Shown here one piece after another: positions 34,103-41,473 of a stretch of 64,000 bases of DNA (the first letter of the stretch is position 1; each line of letters opens with the position of its first letter). Made by a program: the position numbers and the translations under genes. The DNA is from Natrialbaceae archaeon AArc-T1-2 (GTDB lineage Archaea; Halobacteriota; Halobacteria; Halobacteriales; Natrialbaceae). The notes under the pieces were generated by a model. The model searched no databases. It saw only the letters and a list, made by a program, of their open reading frames with translations, and was not told where the DNA came from. Where the stretch lies: the NCBI RefSeq assembly GCF_030273315.1, contig NZ_CP127174.1, forward strand, positions 1,116,001-1,180,000. Direction: 5' to 3'.

Positions 34103-34846
34103 TCAGAGGTCCATTCCGCCGTTGACGTCGATCACTTCGCCGGTGATGTACGAAGACTGCTCGCTCGCGAGAAACTGCACGACGGCAGCGATGTCCTCGA
34201 CTTCGGCGAGTCGCTCGAGTGGGACGCCCGCGATGATCCGCTCGAGGACTTTATCGGGGACCGACTCGATCATGTCGGTCTTGGTGTAGCCGGGGGCGAC
34301 GCAGTTTGCCGTCGAGCCACCCTGGGCGAGCTCGAGGGCGATCGTGCGGGTAAAGCCGAACATCCCGCTTTTGGCGGTGGCGTAGTTCGCCTGGCCGAAG
34401 TTACCCTGTTTCCCGACGACGCTCGAGATGTTGATGAGCCGTCCCTCCTCGGCGTTCCAGATGTCGTCGTAGAACTCCTGGGTGCAGTTGAACATCCCCC
34501 CGAGGTTGACGTCGATGACCCGATCCCACTCCTCGCGGGTCATCTCGATGAACTGGGTGTCGGCAGTGAGTCCGGCGTTGTTTACGAGTACGTCCGCCGG
34601 ACCGAACGCCTCGTGACAGACCTCGCGCATGTGCTCGACGTCCTCTCGGTTCGTGACGTCTGCTCGTGCGGCGACTGCGTTCCCGCCGAGATCCTCGATC
34701 GTTTCGACGGCGTCGTACGCCGCGTCCTCCGAGGAACGGTAGTTGATGACCACGTTCGCACCTTCGTTGCCGAGGTGCTCTGCGATGCCACGGCCGATCC
34801 CGCGTGCGGAGCCGGTGATGACGCAGGTGCGTCCCTTCATTGACAT
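34103..34846 (-). CDS. phaB: Acetoacetyl-CoA reductase (PhaB-type SDR)
   Basis: 247 residues of the short-chain dehydrogenase family. Cofactor motif VITGSARGIGRGIAEHL, NNAG at about 86, catalytic ISSVVGKQGNFGQANYATAK (Ser, YxxxK). NYRSSE after the second strand suggests NADPH preference. Sequence style is FabG/PhaB; the adjacent phaRPEC genes favour reduction of acetoacetyl-CoA to (R)-3-hydroxybutyryl-CoA. The start at 34846 is used, with 34840 as an alternative. Confidence 0.9.
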   Translation of the reverse strand: MSMKGRTCVITGSARGIGRGIAEHLGNEGANVVINYRSSEDAAYDAVETIEDLGGNAVAARADVTNREDVEHMREVCHEAFGPADVLVNNAGLTADTQFIEMTREEWDRVIDVNLGGMFNCTQEFYDDIWNAEEGRLINISSVVGKQGNFGQANYATAKSGMFGFTRTIALELAQGGSTANCVAPGYTKTDMIESVPDKVLERIIAGVPLERLAEVEDIAAVVQFLASEQSSYITGEVIDVNGGMDL

Positions 34847-34940
34847 GGCTATGACCGTATTGAACACCCGACAGTACATAAGATCACGTGGGTATCACGA
34901 CCGATCGATATCTCGAACGGACGAAACGGCTACAGCGGTG

Positions 34941-36374
34941 CTATCGATCCCGCGCCTGCTCGACCCAGTTTTCGATCCGGCCCGGGGAGATGCCGGTATC
35001 GGCGGCGAGGGCTGTGACGTCAGCGGTCGCGAGATCGCTGAACGTCTCGATGCCGGCTGCACGGAGGTCGTCGGCGTAGGAGTCGCCGACGCCGTCGAGT
35101 GCCGTCAGATCGTCCACGTCCATCGCCGACGTCACGCCCGCGCCGTCCGCTTCGGTCGATTCGACGTCCGCGCCCGTCTCGTCACCGGCGGCGTCCTCGG
35201 CGAGGGAAGGCTCCTCGGCGAGAGCCTCGTCGCGGTCTGTCGGACCGGTCGCCTCGGTTTCGGACTCGAGCGTCTCGCCGTCCTCGTCGAGCCGGGAGCG
35301 CTCGGCGAACCAGTCACAGACATCCGGCCAGAGTTCGCCGTGGCTGCGCGAGGAGACCGACATCCCGATGTGGCCGGTCGGGAACTCCATGATCTCCGTG
35401 TCCTCGCTTGGAATCGCGTCGTTGAACGGCTTCGACGCACCCGGCGGGATGAGGTGGTCGTACTCCGCGACGATCTGGAGGATCGGCATCTCGAGGTTCT
35501 CGACGTCGACGTGGTCGTCGCCGAGGTACAGTTCGTTCTCGATCAGCTTGTTCTCCTGGTAGACGTCGCTGATGAACTGATCGTAGGTCGCACCGGCGAC
35601 GTCGATGCCGTCGCCTAACCACTTCTCCATCCGGGCGAAGTTCTCGACGAAGTCCTCGTCCGCCATGTTCTCGTAGAAGCGGACGTACTTCGTGACGTTG
35701 TTCTGGACGGGATCCATCAGCGCGAATCCGAGATCCAGAAACTCCGCCGGGACGTTGCCGAACGTGTCGGTCACCGCCTCGGGATCGTAGTACTCCTCTG
35801 CGCCCCAGAGTTCGAGGACGCCACCCTCGCCGGTGAAACAGAGGCCGGCGGCCATCAGCCCGAGGTTGCGGACCTTTTCGGGGTCGAGGGCGGCGTACAT
35901 CGCCGACATGGTGCCGCCCATACAGTAGCCGAGCAGGTTGATCGCGTCGACGCCGGAGCGTTCGCGAACCACGTCGACGCAGTTGTCGATGTAGCGACTG
36001 ACGTAGTCCTCGAGCGTGAGCGAGCGATCGAGCGGCGAGGGCTCGCCCCAGTCGATGAGGTAGACGTCGAACCCCTCCTCGAGCAGCGTCTGGACGACCG
36101 AACGATCGGGCTGGAGGTCGAGGATGTACGGGCGATTGATCAACGCGTAGGTGATCAGGATCGGGACGTCGTGTTGTTCCTCGGTCAGCGGTTCGTAGTG
36201 TTTGAGATGGAGCTTGTTCTCCTCGTAGACGACCTCGTGGGGCGTCTGGCCGACCTCGACCTCGTTTAACGTCTCCGAGCGATCCGGCGCGACCGCGAGG
36301 TTCTCGGCTGTCTCGGCCGCTCCCTCCCAGGCCTGCCGTTGCATGTCCATCGCGAGTGCGTACGGGTTTTTCAT
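34941..36374 (-). CDS. phaC: Class III PHA synthase subunit PhaC with a C-terminal HhH extension
   Basis: 477 residues. Alpha/beta-hydrolase synthase core at 1-365 with lipase-like box GYCMGG (Cys151), Asp306 in AEYDHLIPP and His335 in PTGHIGM. After a Glu/Ala-rich linker (about 365-415), a C-terminal helix-hairpin-helix domain appears (LTALDGVGDSYADDLRAAGI). Long C-terminal extensions are known in haloarchaeal PhaC. It polymerises (R)-3-hydroxyacyl-CoA together with PhaE. The start overlaps the phaE stop by 4 nt (ATGA). Confidence 0.95.
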   Translation of the reverse strand: MKNPYALAMDMQRQAWEGAAETAENLAVAPDRSETLNEVEVGQTPHEVVYEENKLHLKHYEPLTEEQHDVPILITYALINRPYILDLQPDRSVVQTLLEEGFDVYLIDWGEPSPLDRSLTLEDYVSRYIDNCVDVVRERSGVDAINLLGYCMGGTMSAMYAALDPEKVRNLGLMAAGLCFTGEGGVLELWGAEEYYDPEAVTDTFGNVPAEFLDLGFALMDPVQNNVTKYVRFYENMADEDFVENFARMEKWLGDGIDVAGATYDQFISDVYQENKLIENELYLGDDHVDVENLEMPILQIVAEYDHLIPPGASKPFNDAIPSEDTEIMEFPTGHIGMSVSSRSHGELWPDVCDWFAERSRLDEDGETLESETEATGPTDRDEALAEEPSLAEDAAGDETGADVESTEADGAGVTSAMDVDDLTALDGVGDSYADDLRAAGIETFSDLATADVTALAADTGISPGRIENWVEQARDR

Positions 36375-36913
36375 TCTTGGAGTTCCTCGAGGACGCGGTC
36401 GAGTTTCTGCTCGACTGCGTGTTGTCGTCGCTCGAGTTCGACGAGGCGGTCGCCGACCTCGACGACGTCGCGTTCGGTCGCGAACCCGAGCGTCCGAAGT
36501 GTCGACTCGGCGGTCTCGTCGGCCTGTTGTTGCGCGTCGAGGACGTCGCCGACGGTCTCGCCGGTCATCTTGGCGAAGGCGGTCGTCGACATGACCTCCT
36601 TGAACGCCTCGTTTGCGGTGTTGAGCCAGATGTCACGGAACTCTTCGACGTCGACGTCCTCGCCTTCGGCGACGTCGTTGACCCGCTCGACCATCTGGCG
36701 GGAGGCGTCCATCCAGGCCTCGTAGGCGCGGGCGTATCCCTCGACGCCGTCGGCCATCTCCTCGTCGTCGGTCGTCTCTTCGACCGTCTGCGTCCAGCTC
36801 TCGACGAACTGGGCCTGTGCTTCCATGTTCTCCTCGAGTGCCTCGAGGAGTTGCTCGTTCCACTGTTCGACGAACGCGTTCCAGTTTTGCGTCTGGGGCT
36901 GAGAGTCTGTCAT
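36371..36913 (-). CDS. phaE: Class III PHA synthase subunit PhaE
   Basis: 180 residues, helical and acidic, starting MTDSQPQTQNWNAFVEQWNE, with MDASRQMVERVNDVAEGEDV in the middle and a coiled-coil C-terminus (VGDRLVELERRQHAVEQKLD). This matches the short haloarchaeal PhaE, which activates PhaC. It overlaps phaC by 4 nt and lies 38 nt after phaP. Confidence 0.93.
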   Translation of the reverse strand: MTDSQPQTQNWNAFVEQWNEQLLEALEENMEAQAQFVESWTQTVEETTDDEEMADGVEGYARAYEAWMDASRQMVERVNDVAEGEDVDVEEFRDIWLNTANEAFKEVMSTTAFAKMTGETVGDVLDAQQQADETAESTLRTLGFATERDVVEVGDRLVELERRQHAVEQKLDRVLEELQE

Positions 36914-36951
36914 TGAAAGAACGTGCGGCCGCGAATGGGGAAACGTTGTCG

Positions 36952-37440
36952 CTATCTCGGAACGTCGAACTCCTCGGTGGCCGACTCGAGTCGGTCAGCC
37001 GCCTGCGTGACGTTCGTCTCGACGTGCTCGTGGGCCTGGAGGAACGAATCGAACGAGGAGTCGACGGCGTCCGTGTAGCTCGCAGCGAACTCGTCGTAGG
37101 CGTTGCCGGCCTCCGTTGTCGCTTCGGCGAGCGCCTCGAGCGATTGAATCTGGGTCTCGGTGGTGGCGTCGACGCCCTCTTCGACCATCTCGCGGATCTC
37201 GGTGAAATCAGCCGCCTCCTCTGGTGTGTTCGCCTCGAGGGCGTCGAGCGAGGTGAAAACGGCACGTTTCGTCAGCTCGGCGTTTTGCTCGACGAGCGCC
37301 TCCGAGGCCGAGACGGCGTCGGCGACGGCGTCGAAGGAGGTTCGCTGTGCCTCGATCGCGTCGTGGGTCAGGGCCTGACTCTGTTCGACGGCGGTGCGCT
37401 GTGCATCGAAGACGGTGGTAACTGGGTTCTGCTGGCTCAT
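36952..37440 (-). CDS. phaP: PHA granule-associated protein (phasin) PhaP
   Basis: 162 residues, nearly all amphipathic helix with high Ala/Glu content (VTTVFDAQRTAVEQSQALTH; ETQIQSLEALAEATTEAGNA), and no enzymatic motif. Position between the AbrB-type regulator and phaE is that of the haloarchaeal phasin PhaP, which coats PHA granules. Identification rests on composition plus synteny. The start at 37440 is 8 nt after the regulator's stop. Confidence 0.88.
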   Translation of the reverse strand: MSQQNPVTTVFDAQRTAVEQSQALTHDAIEAQRTSFDAVADAVSASEALVEQNAELTKRAVFTSLDALEANTPEEAADFTEIREMVEEGVDATTETQIQSLEALAEATTEAGNAYDEFAASYTDAVDSSFDSFLQAHEHVETNVTQAADRLESATEEFDVPR

Positions 37441-37448
37441 GGTTGTGG

Positions 37449-37769
37449 TCACTCCTGATCGCGGTCTCGTTTGACCGGAACGACGATCGTCTGGACGATG
37501 TCGCCCTCTTCGATGTCGAGGGCTTCCCGTTCCGGTTCGGGAATACTGATCCGGCCGCCGCTTTGGACGCGGGCTTTGAACGTCGCGGTCCCCAGGCTCG
37601 TCGGGCCAAGTGTCGACAGCTCGTCGAACGGCGACTGCGTTTGCATGAACTGCTGCCAGAGCTCCTGTTGGGACTCGGCGACGTTCTCGCCTGCCTCCTG
37701 TATCTCCTCGAGTTGCTTTTTCATCATCGCCGGCGGAAACCAGGGTGGCTGACCGGAATCGTCCGTCAT
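37449..37769 (-). CDS. phaR: AbrB/SpoVT-type regulator PhaR
   Basis: 106 residues. The N-terminal half is helical (PPAMMKKQLEEIQEAGENVA) and may contact granules; the C-terminal half is an AbrB-like DNA-binding barrel (FKARVQSGGRISIPEPEREA, then EGDIVQTIVVPVKR). In Haloferax mediterranei the equivalent first gene of the pha operon is the regulator PhaR. A TATA-like CTTATTAC (minus strand, about 37794-37801) precedes the ATG by 28 nt, with an inverted repeat just upstream. Confidence 0.9.
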   Translation of the reverse strand: MTDDSGQPPWFPPAMMKKQLEEIQEAGENVAESQQELWQQFMQTQSPFDELSTLGPTSLGTATFKARVQSGGRISIPEPEREALDIEEGDIVQTIVVPVKRDRDQE

Positions 37770-37805
37770 CACTCGAGCAGTCGTGCGGCGTCGTAATAAG
37801 CGTTT

Positions 37806-37826
37806 CCATAGAAACCCATTCTATGG
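37806..37826. promoter_or_regulatory. Candidate PhaR operator (inverted repeat)
   Basis: CCATAGAA and TTCTATGG are perfect 8-nt arms around a 5-nt spacer, directly upstream of the phaR TATA-like element. The location suits autoregulation. Binding by PhaR is inference. Confidence 0.45.
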
Positions 37827-37892
37827 TATCAGATGGGGCGGCTTTTCGGATCGGTCGATACCGACGCTCGTACCGAGGAGGGCCGTCTCGAC

Positions 37893-37961
37893 GTTACTGA
37901 CGATCGTTACCGGTCGAAATAGTTCATTACCAACCGAAAACAGACGTTATCGGCCGGAAAA
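37893..37961 (+). repeat. Direct-repeat ladder in the pha control region
   Basis: Related blocks occur at 37893 (GTTACTGA), 37906 (GTTACCGGTCGAAAT), 37926 (ATTACCAACCGAAAA) and 37946 (GTTATCGGCCGGAAAA). The last three are 20 nt apart, about two helical turns, so a protein could bind them on one DNA face. Confidence 0.45.
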
Positions 37962-38088
37962 CCGACGGCCAACGACACGGTCGGTGTCTCATCGTCACGG
38001 TTTTACACCGGTTGTCCCACACTGGCGAATCGGTCTCGTCGGCCGTGACCAAAGGAGTCATAACTCCGCAACCGTTCCTTGCGATTGT

Positions 38089-38733
38089 ATGTCACAGCAG
38101 AACGTTGGGGGGGACAATATTTCAACTCTAACGAACGTGTGGACGACGATGGCAAGCAGCTTCCTCCAGGGAGCGACCGCCGCAAACCGCGCCGCCGTCT
38201 CCGCACTCGTTCCCCCAGCCGCCAGCAAGAACGGTTCCGACTCCGCCCCGAAAGCCGTCACCGCCCCGATCTCCTCGCTCGAGTACTCCGATCTCGACTG
38301 GGAGTTCGAACGAACCGTCGACGACCCCGACCAGATCGACGTCGGCGACACCGTCACCTTCGGCAAGACGCTTACTGACGAGGACGTCGCCGCGTTCGCG
38401 CGAGCGAGCGGCGACACGAACCGACTCCACCTCGACGAGGAGTTCGGTGCCGACAGTCGCTTCGGCGAACGGATCGTCCACGGCACCCTGGCGTCCGGAC
38501 TCATCAGCGCCGCCCTCGCTCGCCTGCCGGGGCTGACCGTCTATCTCTCCCAGGACCTCGAGTTCCGTGCACCGGTCGGCGTCGGCGACCGCGTCTCCGC
38601 CCGGGTCGAAGTCGTCGAAGACCTCGGAAACGGCCAGTATCGCCTCGAGACGATCGTCCACGACGAGGACAGCGACGAGACGGTCATCGGCGGCGAAGCC
38701 GTCGTGTTGATCGACGACCTCCCCGAAGAGTAG
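38089..38733 (+). CDS. phaJ: (R)-specific enoyl-CoA hydratase (MaoC family, PhaJ)
   Basis: 214 residues. The C-terminal 140 form a MaoC hot-dog hydratase with the motif FARASGDTNRLHLDEEFG (catalytic Asp/His) and HGTLASGLISAAL. The N-terminal 70 residues are a Ser/Ala-rich extension starting MSQQN, similar to the phasin N-terminus. Location divergent from phaRPEC supports a PhaJ role, channelling beta-oxidation enoyl-CoA to PHA monomers. The ATG at 38089 is used; upstream codons are not conserved-looking. Confidence 0.88.
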   Translation: MSQQNVGGDNISTLTNVWTTMASSFLQGATAANRAAVSALVPPAASKNGSDSAPKAVTAPISSLEYSDLDWEFERTVDDPDQIDVGDTVTFGKTLTDEDVAAFARASGDTNRLHLDEEFGADSRFGERIVHGTLASGLISAALARLPGLTVYLSQDLEFRAPVGVGDRVSARVEVVEDLGNGQYRLETIVHDEDSDETVIGGEAVVLIDDLPEE

Positions 38734-38834
38734 TCGCCCGCGACTCCACACTCTGCGTTTCTCGCCGTCGGCACCGACCGACGAGCGCCGCCTCTCACGC
38801 CATTTATAAGTTACTCGGCACGAATCGAACCACC

Positions 38835-40199
38835 ATGACGCGTTTCGGGACCGCCGGAATTCGCGGCCCTGTCGAAAGCGAGGTGACGCCCGAGCTCGCG
38901 GTCGCCGTCGGCCGGGCCGCAGGCGAGCCGGGCGAGACGGTCGTCGTCGGCCGCGACGGCCGCGAAACCGGTCCCGCCCTGGCGGCAGCGCTCGAGGCCG
39001 GCCTCGCAAGCGCCGGGGCCGACGTCCGTCGTCTCGGCGTCGTGCCGACACCCGCGCTCGCGTTCGCCTCGCGGGGGCGACGTGGCGTGATGGTAACCGC
39101 GAGTCACAACCCGCCCGCCGACAACGGGCTCAAACTCTTCGTCGACGGGGTCGAGTACGACCGCGACGCCGAGGCGACGATCGACGCCCGAATCGAAGAC
39201 GAGCCCGGTCCGGCTCCGTGGGACGAGTGGGGCAGCTCCGAGCGGGTCGACGTTCTCGAACCGTACCGCGAGGCCGTCACGGCGTACGTTCGCGATCGGT
39301 TCGGCGACGAACCGCTCGCGAGGCTGTCGGTCGTCGTCGACTGCGGGGCGGGCGTCGGCGGGCTCGCGACGCCACAGGTCCTCGATCGACTCGGCGCGGA
39401 CGTCGTCGCGTTGAACGCCGCCGTCGACGGACACTTCCCGGCCAGAGAGAGCAAACCGACCCCGGAGACGCTGTCGGACCTCTCGGCGTTTCTCGCCGAG
39501 GGCTCGTTCGATCTCGGGCTGGCACACGACGGCGACGCCGACCGACTCGTCGTCCTCGACGGGAACGGCGACGTCGTCCACGAGGACACCGTCCTCGCGG
39601 TCGTCGCCGCCGACTACGTCCGCCGCTCCGAGGCGGCCGATCCCGTCGTCGTCACCACGCCCAACGCCTCGGCCCGGATCGACGAGCAGGTCCGGGCGGC
39701 GGGCGGACGCACCGAACGCGTCCGACTCGGTGCCCTCCACGAGGGGATCGCTCGAGAACGCCGCGAGGGCGGCGACGGCACCGCCGTGGTCTTCGCCGCC
39801 GAACCCTGGAAACACGTCCACCCCGCCTTCGGCGGCTGGATCGACGGGGTGGCAAGCGCCGCCGTCGTCGCCTGTCTCGTCGCAGACGCCGACAGCGTCG
39901 ACGCGCTTCGAGCCCCGGTCAGCGAACGCCCCTACCGCAAACGAAGCGTCGACTGCGCCGACGAGGCCAAATCGGCCGTCATGGACCGCCTCGAGACCGC
40001 ACTCCCCGAGGAGTTTCCCGACGCGACCGTCGAGACGGCCTACGGGGTTCGCCTCGAGTTCGACGACGCCTCCTGGACGCTCGTCCGTCCGAGCGGCACC
40101 GAGCCGTACGTCCGGATCTACGCCGAGAGCGACGACGTCGCGGCGCTCGTCGCCGACGTTCGCGAGGTCGTCGAGCGAGCGATCGCAGACGCCGTGTGA
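38835..40199 (+). CDS. Phosphohexomutase (phosphoglucosamine/phosphomannomutase family)
   Basis: 454 residues of the alpha-D-phosphohexomutase family. TRFGTAGIRGPV opens the protein; the phosphoserine loop is TASHNPPADNGLKL, the metal loop is DGDADR, the sugar-binding loop region is near EPWKHVHPAFGGW, and the phosphate-binding loop is RPSGTEPYVRIY. The substrate (glucosamine-1-P versus mannose-P) cannot be decided. TTTATAAG at about 38803 is 30 nt upstream of the ATG. Confidence 0.92.
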   Translation: MTRFGTAGIRGPVESEVTPELAVAVGRAAGEPGETVVVGRDGRETGPALAAALEAGLASAGADVRRLGVVPTPALAFASRGRRGVMVTASHNPPADNGLKLFVDGVEYDRDAEATIDARIEDEPGPAPWDEWGSSERVDVLEPYREAVTAYVRDRFGDEPLARLSVVVDCGAGVGGLATPQVLDRLGADVVALNAAVDGHFPARESKPTPETLSDLSAFLAEGSFDLGLAHDGDADRLVVLDGNGDVVHEDTVLAVVAADYVRRSEAADPVVVTTPNASARIDEQVRAAGGRTERVRLGALHEGIARERREGGDGTAVVFAAEPWKHVHPAFGGWIDGVASAAVVACLVADADSVDALRAPVSERPYRKRSVDCADEAKSAVMDRLETALPEEFPDATVETAYGVRLEFDDASWTLVRPSGTEPYVRIYAESDDVAALVADVREVVERAIADAV

Positions 40200-40322
40200 C
40201 GGCTGTCGTCGTGGTACCGGGCTCGAGCGGTCTCGAGTTCGGATTCGAACGCCGCGTCGGTTCGTCGATCGCCCCGAGAACGTCGTGTGCTGTCCGAGGA
40301 ACGCGACGCCCACCGGCGGCGA

Positions 40323-40532
40323 TCACTTCACCCGAAACGGGTTGTCGTCGGCGTCGTCGTCCTCGTCGCTCTCGTAGGGCTTTCTCGCCGTGATCGTCAC
40401 CGTCGCCTCGGGATCGTCCTCGTCTTCCCACGGACTGTCGTACGCCGAGAGTTCGACGTCGGTTACCTCCCAGCCCTCGGCCTCGACCAGCTCGATCAAC
40501 CGCCGCTGATCGGCGAGCATATCGTCGTCCAT
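40323..40532 (-). CDS. Small acidic hypothetical protein
   Basis: 69 residues: a helix (DDMLADQRRLIELVEAEGWE) then a beta-rich part (VTDVELSAYDSPWEDEDDPE) and an Asp-rich tail ending NPFRVK. It has the length and composition of conserved haloarchaeal small proteins, but no family was recognised. The ATG at 40532 is chosen over the Arg-rich upstream extension. It is divergent from the pair at 40651. Confidence 0.7.
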   Translation of the reverse strand: MDDDMLADQRRLIELVEAEGWEVTDVELSAYDSPWEDEDDPEATVTITARKPYESDEDDDADDNPFRVK

Positions 40533-40650
40533 ACCCACCCGTACGCCGGCGCGTGGCCTTAGTACTGTCTCACTCGCCGACGGGCTCGGCCGAGGTCGGT
40601 CACCACGACGGCCACGCCGTTTTTTCACCTCGCGGCGCGTACAACGACCG

Positions 40651-40767
40651 ATGACCGAACGCTGGGAGGAACTGTTCGAGCGCGGTGAGGCCTACGACGT
40701 CTCGCTGTCGGACGTCCGCGAGGAACTCGATCGACATCGGACCGACGACGGTGATACGGATGGCTGA
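40651..40767 (+). CDS. Small antitoxin-like protein
   Basis: 38 residues, helical and charged (WEELFERGEAYDVSLSDVRE), too short for domain recognition. Its 3' end overlaps the start of the PIN-like gene by 8 nt, an arrangement typical of antitoxin-toxin operons. A T6 run (40620-40625) is centred 28 nt before the ATG, marking the promoter of the pair. It could equally be a short regulatory partner of unknown kind. Confidence 0.6.
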   Translation: MTERWEELFERGEAYDVSLSDVREELDRHRTDDGDTDG

Positions 40768-41254
40768 ATCAGCCTCCAACCCCGACCGACCGAACCCGGC
40801 TCGCGTCGTCGCCGACGCAGACGTCCTCGCGGCGGACGTACTCGTCGGGGGCGACGCCCGCGAGGCGCTCGACGTCGTCCGTCGACACTCCTGGGTCGAA
40901 CTGGTCGCGAGCGATCCGTTGCTCGCCGAGACGGAGTCGCTCGTGGCAACCCTCTCGGATCCCGACCTCGCCGCGTCCCACCGCGAGCGCCTCGCGGACG
41001 AGCGCGTCCGCGTCGAACACCCCGACGGCGACCACGCGGCGCTCGCCTCGGCGTACGCGGGCCAGGCCGCACACCTGCTGTCGTACAACGAAGGGCTGGG
41101 ATCGGCGAAAGCCGGACTGACGATGCAACGCCAGCTCTCGGTGAGCGTTCGCTCGCCCGACGCCTTCGTCCGGGTCTTCGACGCCGACAGCCTCTACGAG
41201 GCCGTCGAGGGTGGGTCGTACCCGGGTCCGGACCGGGATCCACGGACAGAATGA
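40760..41254 (+). CDS. PIN-like protein, possible toxin partner
   Basis: 164 residues. The N-terminal RVVADADVLAADVLVGGDAR resembles the first Asp-bearing strand of PIN ribonucleases; LLAETESLVATLSD could supply the conserved Glu and PDGDHAALASAYAGQA a later Asp. The conserved-looking C-terminal SYNEGLGSAKAGLTMQ is haloarchaeal-specific. Nuclease activity is inference. It is coupled to the 38-residue gene upstream. Confidence 0.7.
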   Translation: MAESASNPDRPNPARVVADADVLAADVLVGGDAREALDVVRRHSWVELVASDPLLAETESLVATLSDPDLAASHRERLADERVRVEHPDGDHAALASAYAGQAAHLLSYNEGLGSAKAGLTMQRQLSVSVRSPDAFVRVFDADSLYEAVEGGSYPGPDRDPRTE

Positions 41255-41340
41255 CATCCTCCCCGCCGTGAACAGTAGACGCCGAATCTAATTCACGACA
41301 CTGCTGGTGAGGTTGTCTACTGTGAACGGCGGGACGCTCT
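41253..41340. mobile_element. IS200/IS605-type terminal hairpin remnant
   Basis: GACATCCTCCCCGCCGTGAAC at the left and GTGAACGGCGGGA at the right resemble the CCCGCC/GGCGGG hairpin found at the ends of IS605/IS1341-type elements. Here the two halves are separated by 48 bases (41274-41321) that themselves end in AGTAGAC/GTCTACT. No TnpA or TnpB gene is present nearby, so only an end or a MITE-like derivative remains. Confidence 0.5.
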
Positions 41341-41473
41341 CGCTGTTGAAAGGTAGCCTCGAGAGCCCCACCGTCTCCGGCGTCGGCCGGAACTGCGCTG
41401 TCAGTTCGATCGGACGGATCTCGGTCGCCGACGCGACCGAACGTCGAACGCGAACCGAACCGGGCGACGGCCG

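Larger units (their letters stand above)
37770..38088. other. Divergent control region between phaR and phaJ
   Basis: 319 bases without a gene. It contains the phaR TATA-like element, the CCATAGAA/TTCTATGG inverted repeat at 37806-37826, a ladder of GTTAC-type direct repeats at 37893-37961, and GGAGT-CATA-ACTCC (38054-38067), which overlaps the probable phaJ TATA region about 28 nt before its ATG. Confidence 0.65.

Noticed and set aside
38811-40313. 500-codon open frame on the minus strand
   Set aside because: Antisense to the phosphohexomutase gene, whose motifs are all present in the plus frame.
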